From the NCBI GenBank assembly GCA_026414605.1, contig JAOAIP010000064.1:1-64000 (forward strand): a stretch of 64,000 bases of DNA. The letters run 5' to 3'. This DNA comes from Bacteroidia bacterium. Its GTDB lineage: Bacteria > Bacteroidota > Bacteroidia > B-17B0 > Aurantibacillaceae. The position numbers and the translations under genes are program-made. The notes beneath the pieces are model-generated. The model worked only from the letters and a program-made list of their open reading frames with translations, ran no database searches and was not told where the DNA came from. Below, piece by piece: positions 20,673 through 30,060 of the stretch; positions within the stretch are counted from its first letter, which is position 1; every line of letters begins with the position of its first letter.

Positions 20673-21671
20673 ATGGCAATACTCAATTTTGTTAAACCCG
20701 ATAAGGTAATAATGATCCAAAGCACTGATACCCATGGACAGTTTGAATTTCGTCCATTAGAGCCCGGCTTTGGAATTACTATTGGTAACTCTATTCGCCG
20801 AATTTTACTTTCATCATTAGAAGGAAATGCCATCACTTCTGTTCGCATAGATGGAGTTCCTCACGAATTTTCTACAATTAAAGGAGTAGTAGAAGATGTA
20901 ACTGAAATCGTTTTAAACTTAAAAAAAGTAAGATTTAAACAACAAATCAAAGGAGAAAATTACGAAAAAGTAGTAGTGAATTTTACAGGTTCAGATAAGT
21001 TTACGGCTGGTGATTTAAATAAATTTTTAAGTAGTTTTGAAGTATTAAATAAGGATTTAGTGATATTTCACTGTGAGCCAAGTGTTAAAATTAAAATGGA
21101 ATTAACGGTAGAACGTGGAAGAGGATATGTGCCTGCTGAAGAAAATAAAAAAGATAGTGTTCCTGCAGGAACTATTTTTATTGACTCTATTTTTACACCT
21201 ATAAAACATGTAAAATACACTGTTGAAAATTTTCGTATTGAGCAAAAAACCGATTATGAAAAATTAAACATTGAAATTGTTACAGACGGTTCTATTCATC
21301 CCAAAGAAGCACTTAAAGAATCTGCACGTATTTTGATTTATCATTTCATGTTATTCTCTGATGAAAAGATGACTTTTGAAGAGGATTTGAAAAAACAAGC
21401 ACCTGCTACTGACGAAAAAGATGCTCAACTTCGTCAGTTATTAAAAACCAAATTAGTGGATTTAGACCTCTCTGTAAGAGCACTTAACTGCTTAAAAGCA
21501 GCAGATATTGAAACACTTGGAGAACTCGTTGCATTCAATAAAAACGATTTACTCAAATTCCGTAACTTCGGTAAAAAATCTTTAGCCGAGTTAGAAGAAT
21601 TACTTTCTTCCAAAGGATTACATTTTGGAATGAATGTGAGCAAATATATTGATAACAAAAAAAATAATTAA
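20673..21671 (+). CDS. rpoA: DNA-directed RNA polymerase subunit alpha
   Basis: 332 residues. The N-terminal dimerisation domain shows [20 protein letters not shown] and the [16 protein letters not shown] segment. The C-terminal domain (from about residue 250) has [19 protein letters not shown] and [13 protein letters not shown] for DNA and activator contacts. Normal length. Start context ACT-ATG. Confidence 0.98.
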   Translation: MAILNFVKPDKVIMIQSTDTHGQFEFRPLEPGFGITIGNSIRRILLSSLEGNAITSVRIDGVPHEFSTIKGVVEDVTEIVLNLKKVRFKQQIKGENYEKVVVNFTGSDKFTAGDLNKFLSSFEVLNKDLVIFHCEPSVKIKMELTVERGRGYVPAEENKKDSVPAGTIFIDSIFTPIKHVKYTVENFRIEQKTDYEKLNIEIVTDGSIHPKEALKESARILIYHFMLFSDEKMTFEEDLKKQAPATDEKDAQLRQLLKTKLVDLDLSVRALNCLKAADIETLGELVAFNKNDLLKFRNFGKKSLAELEELLSSKGLHFGMNVSKYIDNKKNN

Positions 21672-21682
21672 AACTTAGTAGT

Positions 21683-22189
21683 ATGAGACACGGTGATAAA
21701 ATAAATAACCTAAGTAGAACAGCATCCCACAGAAAAGCATTATTAGCCAACCTTGCTAATGAATTATTTATCCATAAAAGGATATTTACTACTCTTGCAA
21801 AAGCAAAAGCACTAAGAGTATATGTAGAACCGCTTATTACTCGTGCAAAAGAAGATACAATGCACAATAGAAGAGTAGTGTTTTCTTACTTAAAAAATAA
21901 AGAAGGTGTAAAAGCCCTTTTTGATGAAGTGAGAGAAAAAATTTTAAATCGTAATGGCGGCTATACAAGAATTATCAAAATAGGCCACAGAAAAGGAGAT
22001 GCCGCTGAAATGGCTATGATTGAATTAGTTGACTTCAATGATTTATATTCTAATAATAAAACTGCTAAATCGGCTAAAAAAACAAAAACTCGTCGTGCAG
22101 GATCAAAATCAAAAGCAAAATCTGCTGAAACCCCTGCACCAGAAAACACCAGTGAAGCAGATAATTCAACAACACCAACAAACGAATAG
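21683..22189 (+). CDS. rplQ: 50S ribosomal protein L17 with low-complexity C-terminal tail
   Basis: 168 residues. The first 120 are standard L17 ([20 protein letters not shown], then the [12 protein letters not shown]-type helix, here [18 protein letters not shown]). The last 45 or so are a Lys/Ala/Ser/Thr/Pro-rich tail, probably disordered. L17 ends the alpha segment and the superoperon; a strong terminator follows 21 bases later. Confidence 0.97.
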   Translation: MRHGDKINNLSRTASHRKALLANLANELFIHKRIFTTLAKAKALRVYVEPLITRAKEDTMHNRRVVFSYLKNKEGVKALFDEVREKILNRNGGYTRIIKIGHRKGDAAEMAMIELVDFNDLYSNNKTAKSAKKTKTRRAGSKSKAKSAETPAPENTSEADNSTTPTNE

Positions 22190-22210
22190 TTTTTATACAA
22201 TAAAAACAAA

Positions 22211-22238
22211 AAAAGGCAGTCATTTGACTGCCTCTTTT
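22211..22238 (+). terminator. Rho-independent terminator of the ribosomal superoperon
   Basis: GGCAGTCA at 22215-22222 pairs with TGACTGCC at 22225-22232 around a 2-base gap (a realistic stem of 7 pairs with a 4-base loop), preceded by an A run and followed by TCTTTT. Confidence 0.88.
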
Positions 22239-22348
22239 ATTGTTGTAATATCTATGAATTTTTGTTATTTACTAGGATATTTCACTCGGCTTTCTTTCTC
22301 TAAAAGTTCTATCATTTCTTAAATTAGGTTAATCATATTATTAAAAAT

Positions 22349-22375
22349 CCAGCAGGAACAATTTGTTCCTGCTGG
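22349..22375 (-). terminator. Terminator of the minus-strand metallopeptidase gene
   Basis: A 27-base perfect palindrome around one central base: CCAGCAGGAACAA, then its complement. On the minus strand it is followed by ATTTTTAA. It faces the ribosomal operon terminator, so the two units are insulated. The 110 bases between the two terminators hold nothing I recognise. Confidence 0.8.
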
Positions 22376-22385
22376 GGACATAAGT

Positions 22386-23933
22386 TTATACAATGTTTTT
22401 CCAATCATTTAATGTAGCCGGTCTATCAAGGTCGCGCATTCTGTCAATGGAATTGATAATTCGGGGTTTACTGTAATTTAAAAATTGTTTGTAAACGTGA
22501 TAGGGTGGTGTTTGATTTTGGTTTAATTTTTCAAAAGCATCAATGTATTCTTGTCTATAAGGTTCTGGTAAAGATTCAATAGTCCAATAACATAGTAGTT
22601 GAGCCAGCCCTTCGTGAACATTTCTTTCCGTATTTTCATAATGTTTTAATGGCCATATTTCAGTGTGTAAGAGTGGTAATTGATGCGTTGCCCAATGGGC
22701 TAATTCGTGGATAAATACTATTTCACGTAGATCATTTACATCACAAGAACGTCTTTTTGCAGACCATTGTATACCTCTTTCGTATAAGATAATTTTATTT
22801 TCTCTGGCAATATAAACACCGAGAAGTTTTTCTACATCAAACAATCCTTTCTCAATGTATTTTCTGTAATTAGAATCATTCTTTTCTCTTGGATCAAATT
22901 CTGAGATTCTTTCTCTTTTTCCACCTTGTATGTTAATATTACCTTCTATATTTTCCCATTCTTCTGGATTAGTGGCAAAAAAAGGAGGAGTATCATAAGA
23001 TATTTCTATTATTGGTAAGTTGGAATTAAAATATTTATATTTATATTTATGAAATGGTCTTAAATAATCAATAATCTCTTCGAACATAAAACTTAAATAA
23101 TACAATGACTTGAAATGGTAATTAAAATTATTTTGGGGAAAATTCTTTAAGAGTTCGTTGATGAATTTAGCGATAAGTTCTAATTTATTTTGAATGTATT
23201 CATTTACAAAGTTTATGGCTTTTTCAACTTCATCATAAAATTTGGGGTCAATGTCTTTTACTTGAAGGGCGATGAGTTTAAGTTTATAGAGATATCCTGT
23301 TTCTTTGATTTTGTTAATAGATTTATCAAATAATTCACTTGACAATGATAAAATTAAATAGGGAGAGAATGTTATCTTTTGATTGGATAACATTTTAATT
23401 AGATGGAAATGTTCTTCGTTAAAGTCGGCATCAAGAAGGTTTATTTGTTGTATAAAACTTTTTATACTTTTTTTAAAAGATGACTCAAAGTCAATATTAA
23501 TTTTAAAGTCCATATCTCTAAGAGTCGCTTCACTGATTAAGAAATCTTTGGTGGGGGTATTGATTTTTTCCCACATTTGAGGCAGTGAGGGTTTTAAGTT
23601 GTTTAACTCATTGATAAACTTATCGAAACAGATACGAGCAATAATTTGATAAACTTCTGAGTTTTCAATTTCAATGAGAAAAGAACTTAAATGGTCGTGA
23701 AAATACCAATAACTGTTTGCCCAAAAACTTGGATCGTGTTTCCAGATGTCATTTTCATTTTTGAATTCTTCAAAAAATTCTTGTGCAGATTTTGGATAAA
23801 TTCGATTGTTTAGATTGCCAAGGAGGTATTCGTTTCTTAATTTGGCAAGGTCGCTGAAAGTTTTTACTTCCTTGAATTTTTTCTTTAATTCTTTTGACGC
23901 TTCTGCGTCCCATTTTTTGTTGATTGTTTCCAT
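22386..23933 (-). CDS. Putative cytosolic zinc metallopeptidase (HExxH + E), family not recognised
   Basis: 515 residues with no signal peptide or membrane segment. The first 330 or so are helical, rich in Lys, Glu, Phe and Asn, and match nothing I know. A C-terminal domain carries HELAH at 409-413 in a helix (IVFIHELAHWATH) and an HEGLAQ helix with Glu-441 28 residues later, the spacing of gluzincin-type zinc sites. A beta-strand pair precedes it (YIARENKIILYERG). It could be a peptidase acting on cytosolic or phage proteins; substrate unknown. Monocistronic, with a strong terminator and a five-copy 9-base repeat upstream. The ATG at 23933 is the first in frame before the conserved body. No TAnnTTTG box is obvious. 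Confidence 0.7.
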   Translation of the reverse strand: METINKKWDAEASKELKKKFKEVKTFSDLAKLRNEYLLGNLNNRIYPKSAQEFFEEFKNENDIWKHDPSFWANSYWYFHDHLSSFLIEIENSEVYQIIARICFDKFINELNNLKPSLPQMWEKINTPTKDFLISEATLRDMDFKINIDFESSFKKSIKSFIQQINLLDADFNEEHFHLIKMLSNQKITFSPYLILSLSSELFDKSINKIKETGYLYKLKLIALQVKDIDPKFYDEVEKAINFVNEYIQNKLELIAKFINELLKNFPQNNFNYHFKSLYYLSFMFEEIIDYLRPFHKYKYKYFNSNLPIIEISYDTPPFFATNPEEWENIEGNINIQGGKRERISEFDPREKNDSNYRKYIEKGLFDVEKLLGVYIARENKIILYERGIQWSAKRRSCDVNDLREIVFIHELAHWATHQLPLLHTEIWPLKHYENTERNVHEGLAQLLCYWTIESLPEPYRQEYIDAFEKLNQNQTPPYHVYKQFLNYSKPRIINSIDRMRDLDRPATLNDWKNIV

Positions 23934-23997
23934 ATGTTTGAGTTTTTGAATTTATTATATAATAACAGAATTTTGAAATATCTTTAAAAAATCGTGC

Positions 23998-24089
23998 TTT
24001 TTAACAATTTTTAACATTAATATTTTTAACAATTTAATTTTTTAACAAAATTTTAATAATTTTATTGTTCGGATTAAATTTGTTAAAAA
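23998..24089. repeat. Five-copy 9-mer array (TTTTTAACA) upstream of the metallopeptidase
   Basis: TTTTTAACA occurs on the plus strand at 23998, 24008, 24023 and 24039, and its complement TGTTAAAAA at 24081. The array lies 65-156 bases upstream of the minus-strand metallopeptidase start and just past the lptD stop. The region is very AT-rich, so chance copies are possible, but four exact copies within 50 bases suggest protein-binding sites. Confidence 0.5.
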
Positions 24090-24143
24090 TTATTAAAAAA
24101 TATCGTTTTTTCTAATGCAAATTTGTTTTAACTAAAACTTATA

Positions 24144-26642
24144 TCACAAATTATCAAACCATTGTCTTTGGCGAGGTATTTTGAACTCACTTAACATTGA
24201 ATGTTTTAAATTAATGCTCAACATATAACTTCTTAATTGTCCAAAAGGTACCCAACGAATACTGGCTTCCCAACATTTTAAGTCCCTTTTTATATCTATA
24301 CTTGAATAAGCAAATTTTTTATTTTTAATATCATAATTAGCCGATAAGCCCATTTTCCAAAACTTTGTGATGTTCCAATCAAGTCCTACAAAAATACTTT
24401 GTGTAATATTTTTATTTTGTGGATTAGTAAGATTGATATTCAAATTGTAATTACAAGAAATTCGCCAAGGCAAATCGGGAGCATTGGTGCCACGCTCGGC
24501 AGAATTAGAATATTGGGGCACTTGTGGTTTTAATTGGGCTATTTCTGAAGAACCAATGGCACCATTTAAAGCAAAATTGATAGTTGTCCAGCGAAGTAAT
24601 TTACCTTCTTTATCTACTAAAAAATCTTTGTATCTTTTTTGTGAAGTATTATCATAATAATATGGGTCTGCAATGGCATTGATTAAAAAATCAAAAAATT
24701 TTCCTAATTTATTTCTTGCACTAAATGTGATAGGGGAGAGTTGAAAACTATCGGCGGCAAAGTTGTAACTGCCTGATATTCCAAGGTTTTGAAGCAATGT
24801 AATTTTTTGAAAGGTACTTCCAGAGTCGCTTTGTACTTTTTTCTTTGCTTCTATGTTGTTGTTCAAATTAAAATTCAAAATGTTTTGTTGCCCCATAGCC
24901 ACACCACCATACAAACCATTTTCAAATATAGAATAAGAATATTCTTTACCTGCAGCATCTGTGTATGTTCTTTGATAGCCCCATTTTTTGGTAATATCAG
25001 GACGATATACATAACTCAAAGTAGGTATTAGCATATAGCGTAATTGTTTGATTTTACCTTTATTGAAATAAACATCTGTATATACTTTAAAAGACATTGA
25101 AACATTCGTATTAAAATCAAAGCCGTGTACCCATTGTTGAATGGTATCTGTTTTTAAATTAAATCCATTGAGTGTTTTGCGAATATAATTTGGATAACTT
25201 ACTAATGATAAATTAGCCCCTGGTGTAAAAGTAATGTATTTGAATAAATTAAAGGTTGTACTAATAGGCATAGTTTGTTTAATACCCGTACGCATTCTTT
25301 GTGATAAACTTTTTTGTTCAAATAAAGTAGTGTCTGTGCCTTTTACATTTATTTTACTTTCTAAAACATACGCTATACCCAATCTTGTGAGTAAATTAGA
25401 GGGTTTATTGCCTTGTGGATTAAATGGAAAAAAACGATTCACATTAATAGCAAGTTGTGGTAAATTCATTTCTGCATAATGTGTTTGACTATTTTGAGAA
25501 TGCGTGGCATTCAAACTTACTACACCAAAAGAATAGGTCTTACTAAATGCCACATTAGACATAAATACATTATTTAAATATTGCCCTGTATTGATAGCAT
25601 TATATCTATTAAATTGATTGGCGTTAAAATTCACATCTGCAGAAAAGCGAATGCTTGGATTTAATTTAGTATCCTGAAAATGTTTCCATTGAATTTGATA
25701 GGACTTGGTTTTTTGGGCTTGTTGAGGAATATCTTTATCACCTAAATAATATTCTGAATACCCAAATGAAAAAGCCCCTTGTGCTTTGTAAATAAAATAA
25801 TAATTACTCAATGCTCTTATGCCCCAACTGCCATTTGTATAAATATCGCCACGAAGAAATAAATCCATTTTATTACTTATTGCCCAATAAAAACCCCCAT
25901 CTCTCAAAAAATATCCTTGTGTAGGTGAATTTCCCACAAAAGGCATTAAAAATCCACTGGTACTACTTTTAGTATTTGGAAAGTATCCAAAAGGCAAAAA
26001 CAATGGGGTGGGAATGCCTGCTATTTCAAGATAAAGCGGACCTGTAACAATTTTATCATCGGGGATAACTTTGGCACGAGTAGCCACAAAATAGGTCTTG
26101 GCATCTTTTGCATCACAAGGAATACACTTTAAGTTTTTTAAATACAATATATCATTATCTGACTTTTTGATTTCATTTCCATAAACAATCAAATTATTTT
26201 CTTTGGTATAGGCATTCCAAATTTTTCCTTTATTGGTTTGGATATTGTAAGCCAATTTTTCGGCTTCCATTGTATTGGTTCCATCGGTAAATACAGGGGT
26301 ATCTAATACTTTGCCACTACTGTCTTTTATACCTTCTGCAAAAGCCGTGTTATTTTCTTCATTGATTTCAATTTTTCCTGCAGTTAATTTGATGATACTT
26401 CCTACTTCGTTTTTGGTTTCAACTTCTGCTTTGTTATATAAAATGGTTGTTTTTAATTTTGGATAAAACACAATAGAGTCCTTGGCTTGTGCTTTTAATT
26501 CTTCTTGAATATCGTTAGCATACAAAGAATCGGGTTCTTCTACTAAAACACTATCCTTTTGGATAGTTTGTGAAAAAATACAAAAGGGCAATAAAATTAT
26601 CAACAAGACACTGCGGATATTTCGTATGTTTGTACAAAGCAT
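24144..26642 (-). CDS. lptD: LPS assembly outer membrane protein LptD-like
   Basis: 832 residues. Signal peptide to about residue 25 (FCIFSQ). Residues about 60-190 form an OstA/LptA-like beta-jellyroll (GSIIKLTAGKIEINEENNTA). Then comes the LptD hallmark PLFLPFGYFPNTKSSTSGFL and a long series of amphipathic strands forming the outer membrane barrel to the C-terminus. This is the large Bacteroidota LptD type that inserts LPS into the outer leaflet. It diverges from the amiC-type amidase gene. Two Cys close together (CIPCD, near residue 175) may form a disulfide in the periplasmic domain. Confidence 0.9.
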   Translation of the reverse strand: MLCTNIRNIRSVLLIILLPFCIFSQTIQKDSVLVEEPDSLYANDIQEELKAQAKDSIVFYPKLKTTILYNKAEVETKNEVGSIIKLTAGKIEINEENNTAFAEGIKDSSGKVLDTPVFTDGTNTMEAEKLAYNIQTNKGKIWNAYTKENNLIVYGNEIKKSDNDILYLKNLKCIPCDAKDAKTYFVATRAKVIPDDKIVTGPLYLEIAGIPTPLFLPFGYFPNTKSSTSGFLMPFVGNSPTQGYFLRDGGFYWAISNKMDLFLRGDIYTNGSWGIRALSNYYFIYKAQGAFSFGYSEYYLGDKDIPQQAQKTKSYQIQWKHFQDTKLNPSIRFSADVNFNANQFNRYNAINTGQYLNNVFMSNVAFSKTYSFGVVSLNATHSQNSQTHYAEMNLPQLAINVNRFFPFNPQGNKPSNLLTRLGIAYVLESKINVKGTDTTLFEQKSLSQRMRTGIKQTMPISTTFNLFKYITFTPGANLSLVSYPNYIRKTLNGFNLKTDTIQQWVHGFDFNTNVSMSFKVYTDVYFNKGKIKQLRYMLIPTLSYVYRPDITKKWGYQRTYTDAAGKEYSYSIFENGLYGGVAMGQQNILNFNLNNNIEAKKKVQSDSGSTFQKITLLQNLGISGSYNFAADSFQLSPITFSARNKLGKFFDFLINAIADPYYYDNTSQKRYKDFLVDKEGKLLRWTTINFALNGAIGSSEIAQLKPQVPQYSNSAERGTNAPDLPWRISCNYNLNINLTNPQNKNITQSIFVGLDWNITKFWKMGLSANYDIKNKKFAYSSIDIKRDLKCWEASIRWVPFGQLRSYMLSINLKHSMLSEFKIPRQRQWFDNL

Positions 26643-26684
26643 TTAATCTTTCTTTAATTTAATTTTGCCCGAAAATTATTGCTG

Positions 26685-26692
26685 CAAAACTA
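26685..26692 (-). promoter_or_regulatory. Candidate -7 box for lptD
   Basis: On the minus strand 26692-26685 reads TAGTTTTG, matching TAnnTTTG, 43 bases before the lptD ATG. No TTTG at the expected -33 distance. The same 100-base gap must hold the divergent amidase promoter, for which TATATTTA at 26722-26729 is a weak candidate. Confidence 0.45.
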
Positions 26693-26742
26693 CTTAAAAA
26701 ATTAACCCCTTGACATCTATTTATATTTAATTAAAAATTTTT

Positions 26743-28092
26743 ATGTACTCTTGGATAAAACATTTTCAAATTATAGCATTATTCAATGGTTTGTTTTTCT
26801 TATCATTTATAATAAATGCACAAGAACCCAATAATGGTGCTTCTATCAAGACCATTGTTATTGATGCTGGACACGGTGGCAAAGACCCTGGCACTAATGG
26901 AACATCTCTCAAAGAAAAAGACGTGTCATTAGCCGTAGCATTAAAGTTAGAAGAACTCTTCAAGAAGTATATGCCCGAAGTCAAAGTAATAATGACAAGA
27001 AGAACTGATGAATTTGTAGAACTGGAAGAAAGAGCCCAAATAGCCAATAGAAATAAAGCCGATTTGTTCATTTCTATCCATTGTAATGCTGCGGGAAAGC
27101 CCGTGATGATTAAAGATCCTAAAACGGGAAAATTGCATCCCCAAAAAATTAAAAACTCAAAAGGTAAATATGTTATTGTAGAAACAGCCAATCCCGAACC
27201 TTTTGGTTCAGAAACCTATGTGATGGGATTAAAAAATGAAAAAGGCAAAATGTCCGTAGCAATGCGAGAAAACGCCCCTATTTTATTAGAAGATAATTAC
27301 AAGCAAAAATATCAAGGATTTGATCCTGAAAGCGAAGAAAGTTATATTATTATGAGTAATTATACTTCTGCTTATGTTTTACAAAGTGCTAAATTAGCAT
27401 TAAAAATTCAGGAAGAATATAAAAATAAAGCAGGAAGAATAGATAAAGGAGTGCATCGTCAAAGTATATGGGTATTGTGGCGTACTTCAATGCCAAGCGT
27501 TTTGACAGAGATTGGATATTTGACAAATCCAAATGAAGAAAAATTTTTAGGTTCAGAGTTAGGACAAAAATACATTGCAGCGGCTATTTTTAATGCAGTA
27601 CGAAAATACAAAGCCGAATTAGAAGGCAAAAAGCCCATCTTTAATGATGAAATAGAAAATCTTAAGCCCTTGCAAAATGAAAATTTGTTAGCAGGTATCT
27701 TTCCACAAAAAAATGATTCTTCTAAAGATGACACTATCTCTAAAACCACAACAGATACAATAAAACCTACAGATATTAAAAATAATAGTTCATTAGAAAA
27801 TCAATCTTCGGATATTGATGCTGATGAAATTGTTTTTAGAGTTCAATTCAAAATAAGTGATAAGCCCATTGATATAAAAGAAGAAAAACCATTAGAAAAA
27901 ATATGGTATTATATGACAGGTAATATTATCAAATATACTTCGGGAAAATTTTCTAATTTTGAAGAGGCAAACAAACATTTAAGCGAATTAAAAAGCAATG
28001 GTTACAAAGATGCATTTGTGGTAGCATTTAAGGGTAATACAAGAATTAGCATTGATGAAGCCAAAAAATTATTACAAGATAAAAAGCAGTAA
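26743..28092 (+). CDS. N-acetylmuramoyl-L-alanine amidase (Amidase_3) with C-terminal SPOR-like region
   Basis: 449 residues. Signal peptide to about residue 26 (FIINAQ). The catalytic domain starts IKTIVIDAGHGGKDPG, with zinc ligands His-44, Glu-58 and His-113 (SIHCNA) and the catalytic Glu-256 in LTEIGYLTNP. All key residues are present, so it should cleave septal peptidoglycan between MurNAc and the peptide, as AmiC does. After an Asp/Ser/Thr-rich linker (about 315-365), residues about 385-445 (GKFSNFEEANKHLSELKSNG and following) resemble a SPOR domain that binds denuded glycan. Divergent from lptD and followed by a second amidase-like gene 84 bases on. Confidence 0.92.
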   Translation: MYSWIKHFQIIALFNGLFFLSFIINAQEPNNGASIKTIVIDAGHGGKDPGTNGTSLKEKDVSLAVALKLEELFKKYMPEVKVIMTRRTDEFVELEERAQIANRNKADLFISIHCNAAGKPVMIKDPKTGKLHPQKIKNSKGKYVIVETANPEPFGSETYVMGLKNEKGKMSVAMRENAPILLEDNYKQKYQGFDPESEESYIIMSNYTSAYVLQSAKLALKIQEEYKNKAGRIDKGVHRQSIWVLWRTSMPSVLTEIGYLTNPNEEKFLGSELGQKYIAAAIFNAVRKYKAELEGKKPIFNDEIENLKPLQNENLLAGIFPQKNDSSKDDTISKTTTDTIKPTDIKNNSSLENQSSDIDADEIVFRVQFKISDKPIDIKEEKPLEKIWYYMTGNIIKYTSGKFSNFEEANKHLSELKSNGYKDAFVVAFKGNTRISIDEAKKLLQDKKQ

Positions 28093-28176
28093 ATTTGTTG
28101 ATAGATATTTATATTTTGCACATAACTGTTTTTCAAAAATGGACCTATTTTAATTAACAGGAATGATGGAATAATT

Positions 28177-29502
28177 ATGCAGTATTTTAAAATTTTTTTG
28201 CTTTTTATTTTTTTTGTGGATAGTTCAGTATTTAATGTTGTTTTATCTCAAGATATTCAAACATACAAAGAAAAGTTTGATAAATATTTAAACTTAAATC
28301 ATTCTTTGGATAGCATTGTATTTTTTTATTCTGATAAAATAATTATCAAAGATAAAAATGCAAGGGAAGATATTGTAATCTATAAAGATGAAATTCCCGT
28401 AATTGCTAAATTATTAGAAGCAGAAAAGTTAGAACAATTAGAACAATTTTTTAATACTAAAAAAGCAAGAGTTTTAAGCAATAGAGAAAAAGATAGTATT
28501 TTAATTTCTATAGATGAGATTTATAGTTTTCATAAAAAATCGCATTTACCTTTGTCGGGGATAAGAATTGCTATTGATCCTGGACATTTTGCAAATGATA
28601 TAAAAACAGCCAGAGTAGAACAACGTTTGTTGTATTTTACCATTCAAAAAGGAAATAAAAAAGATACTGTAAAATTATTAGAAGGGCAATTGACTTATTG
28701 GACAGCAATTATTTTGGCAGATAAATTAAAACAACAAGGTGCAGAAGTGCTTATCACTCGCCCTAATGAAAATGCTTGTGCCTTTGGAATTTCTTTTCAA
28801 GAGTGGATGAAGAAAAGAAAAGATAAAGTGTTAGATAGTTTGTACAATCAGCATTTATTGACTTATGATAAATATAAAAAACTTAAGACCTGCTCAGAGA
28901 TGCAATTTTTCAACTTGTTTTTTAAAGAATATGAATTATTGCAAAGATCTAAAATTATCAATCAATTTAATCCCCATCTTACAATAATCATTCATTACAA
29001 TGTGGATGAAAAAAATAATCCTTGGAAAAATCCTACTTTTAGTAATTATTCAATGTGCTTTATAGGTGGGGCTTTTAAAGAAAAAGATTTAGATAAAATG
29101 ATAAACAAAATACATTTTTTAAGATTATTGCTAACCAATCAAATTGAAAATAGTGAAAAGATTAGTCATTTGACAATGCAGTATTTTGAAAATTATTTGA
29201 ATATAAATGCGGCTAAAAAAGACGATGCTAAATATCTACAAACTGTATGTATTCCTACTCATCAAAAAGGGGTATATTGTAGAAATCTATTATTGACAAG
29301 ACATATTATTTCTCCATTGGTGTATGGTGAAAGTATGTGTCAAGATAATGAAAAAGAATGCAAAGCATTATCTGAAAAAAACTTTGAGTATAATGGATAC
29401 AAAGTGCCCAAAAGAGTTTATGAAGTAGCAGATGCTTATTACAATTCTATCATTCGTTATTTTGAAGAGGTTTTTTTCAAAAATTATTCTTCAAAAAATT
29501 AG
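28177..29502 (+). CDS. Second, divergent Amidase_3-like peptidoglycan amidase
   Basis: 441 residues. Signal peptide to about residue 25. About 105 residues of unassigned N-terminal sequence are followed by GIRIAIDPGHFAND with His-137, then Glu-169 in LEGQLTYWTA and His-273 in IIIHYNVDE, the spacing of the amidase zinc site. Glu-385 (VYGESMC) may be the catalytic acid. Long inserts separate the motifs and there is no SPOR region. It lies 84 bases after the first amidase on the same strand, so the pair may be co-transcribed and act on different wall substrates. The function is inferred from the motifs. Confidence 0.75.
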   Translation: MQYFKIFLLFIFFVDSSVFNVVLSQDIQTYKEKFDKYLNLNHSLDSIVFFYSDKIIIKDKNAREDIVIYKDEIPVIAKLLEAEKLEQLEQFFNTKKARVLSNREKDSILISIDEIYSFHKKSHLPLSGIRIAIDPGHFANDIKTARVEQRLLYFTIQKGNKKDTVKLLEGQLTYWTAIILADKLKQQGAEVLITRPNENACAFGISFQEWMKKRKDKVLDSLYNQHLLTYDKYKKLKTCSEMQFFNLFFKEYELLQRSKIINQFNPHLTIIIHYNVDEKNNPWKNPTFSNYSMCFIGGAFKEKDLDKMINKIHFLRLLLTNQIENSEKISHLTMQYFENYLNINAAKKDDAKYLQTVCIPTHQKGVYCRNLLLTRHIISPLVYGESMCQDNEKECKALSEKNFEYNGYKVPKRVYEVADAYYNSIIRYFEEVFFKNYSSKN

Positions 29503-29529
29503 AAGACCAAAAAGAATTTTTAGTAAAAA

Positions 29530-29625
29530 GCGGATAGTACAAGTTTAAATTTGAAGAAGATTTGTTTTTAAACGGACTAAAGGTCATCCTTACAATACAA
29601 AGAGAATCGTGCCCAAGGAATTTAT
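29530..29625 (+). repeat. REP-like dispersed repeat, copy A
   Basis: Contains GGACTAAAGGTCATCC, TTACAATACAAAG and AATCGTGCCC, matching in order the copies at 51001-51085 and 56461-56555 and, inverted, 56346-56400. It fills most of the gap between the second amidase and ridA. Confidence 0.65.
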
Positions 29626-29650
29626 ATTATTTTTTTTGTAAAACTTTTTG

Positions 29651-29658
29651 TACTTTTG
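29651..29658 (+). promoter_or_regulatory. Candidate -7 box for ridA
   Basis: TACTTTTG at 29651-29658, 18 bases before the ridA ATG. A T run ending in TTG at 29636-29638 is too close to be a standard -33. The box shows that the TTG-initiated longer frame from 29656 is not the real start. Confidence 0.45.
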
Positions 29659-29676
29659 TCCGTGAAAAATAATTCT

Positions 29677-30060
29677 ATGAAAAAGATTATTAATACCCCA
29701 AAGGCCCCTGCTCCTATTGGTCCTTACAATCAAGCAGTTATTGTTGGTGATACAATGTATGTAGCGGGTCAAATTGCAATGGATTTAGAATCAAAACAAT
29801 TGATTAAGACCAATAATATCCGTGAAGAAACTAAAATTGTAATGGATTATATTAAGGAAATTTTGGCTGCAGCGGGTTTAACTTATGATAATGTTGTGAA
29901 GGTAACTATCTTTTTAAGTGATTTGAATAATTTTCACCACGTCAATGAAGTATATGCTACTTATTTTACAGGAAGTTTTCCTGCTCGTGCTACCATAGAA
30001 GCCAAGCGACTTCCAAAAGACGCCAATATTGAAATTAGCGTTGAAGCGAGAATTTTTTAA
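29677..30060 (+). CDS. ridA: RidA-type enamine/imine deaminase
   Basis: 127 residues from the ATG at 29677 (TTCT-ATG context). An upstream TTG frame was rejected because it would start inside the promoter. Starts KKIINTPKAPAPIGPYNQAV, then MYVAGQIAMDL, VVKVTIFLSDLNNF and FPARATIEAKRLP, with the active-site Arg in PARAT. RidA hydrolyses reactive 2-aminoacrylate formed by PLP enzymes. Its last 26 bases overlap the 3' end of the convergent glycosyltransferase gene. A second RidA-family protein lies at 57231-57647. Confidence 0.95.
   Translation: MKKIINTPKAPAPIGPYNQAVIVGDTMYVAGQIAMDLESKQLIKTNNIREETKIVMDYIKEILAAAGLTYDNVVKVTIFLSDLNNFHHVNEVYATYFTGSFPARATIEAKRLPKDANIEISVEARIF

Noticed and set aside
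23998-24089. CRISPR or DnaA-box interpretation of the TTTTTAACA cluster
   Set aside because: Units are 9 bases with irregular 10-16 base spacing and no spacer structure, and they do not match the DnaA box TTATCCACA; no replication gene is near.
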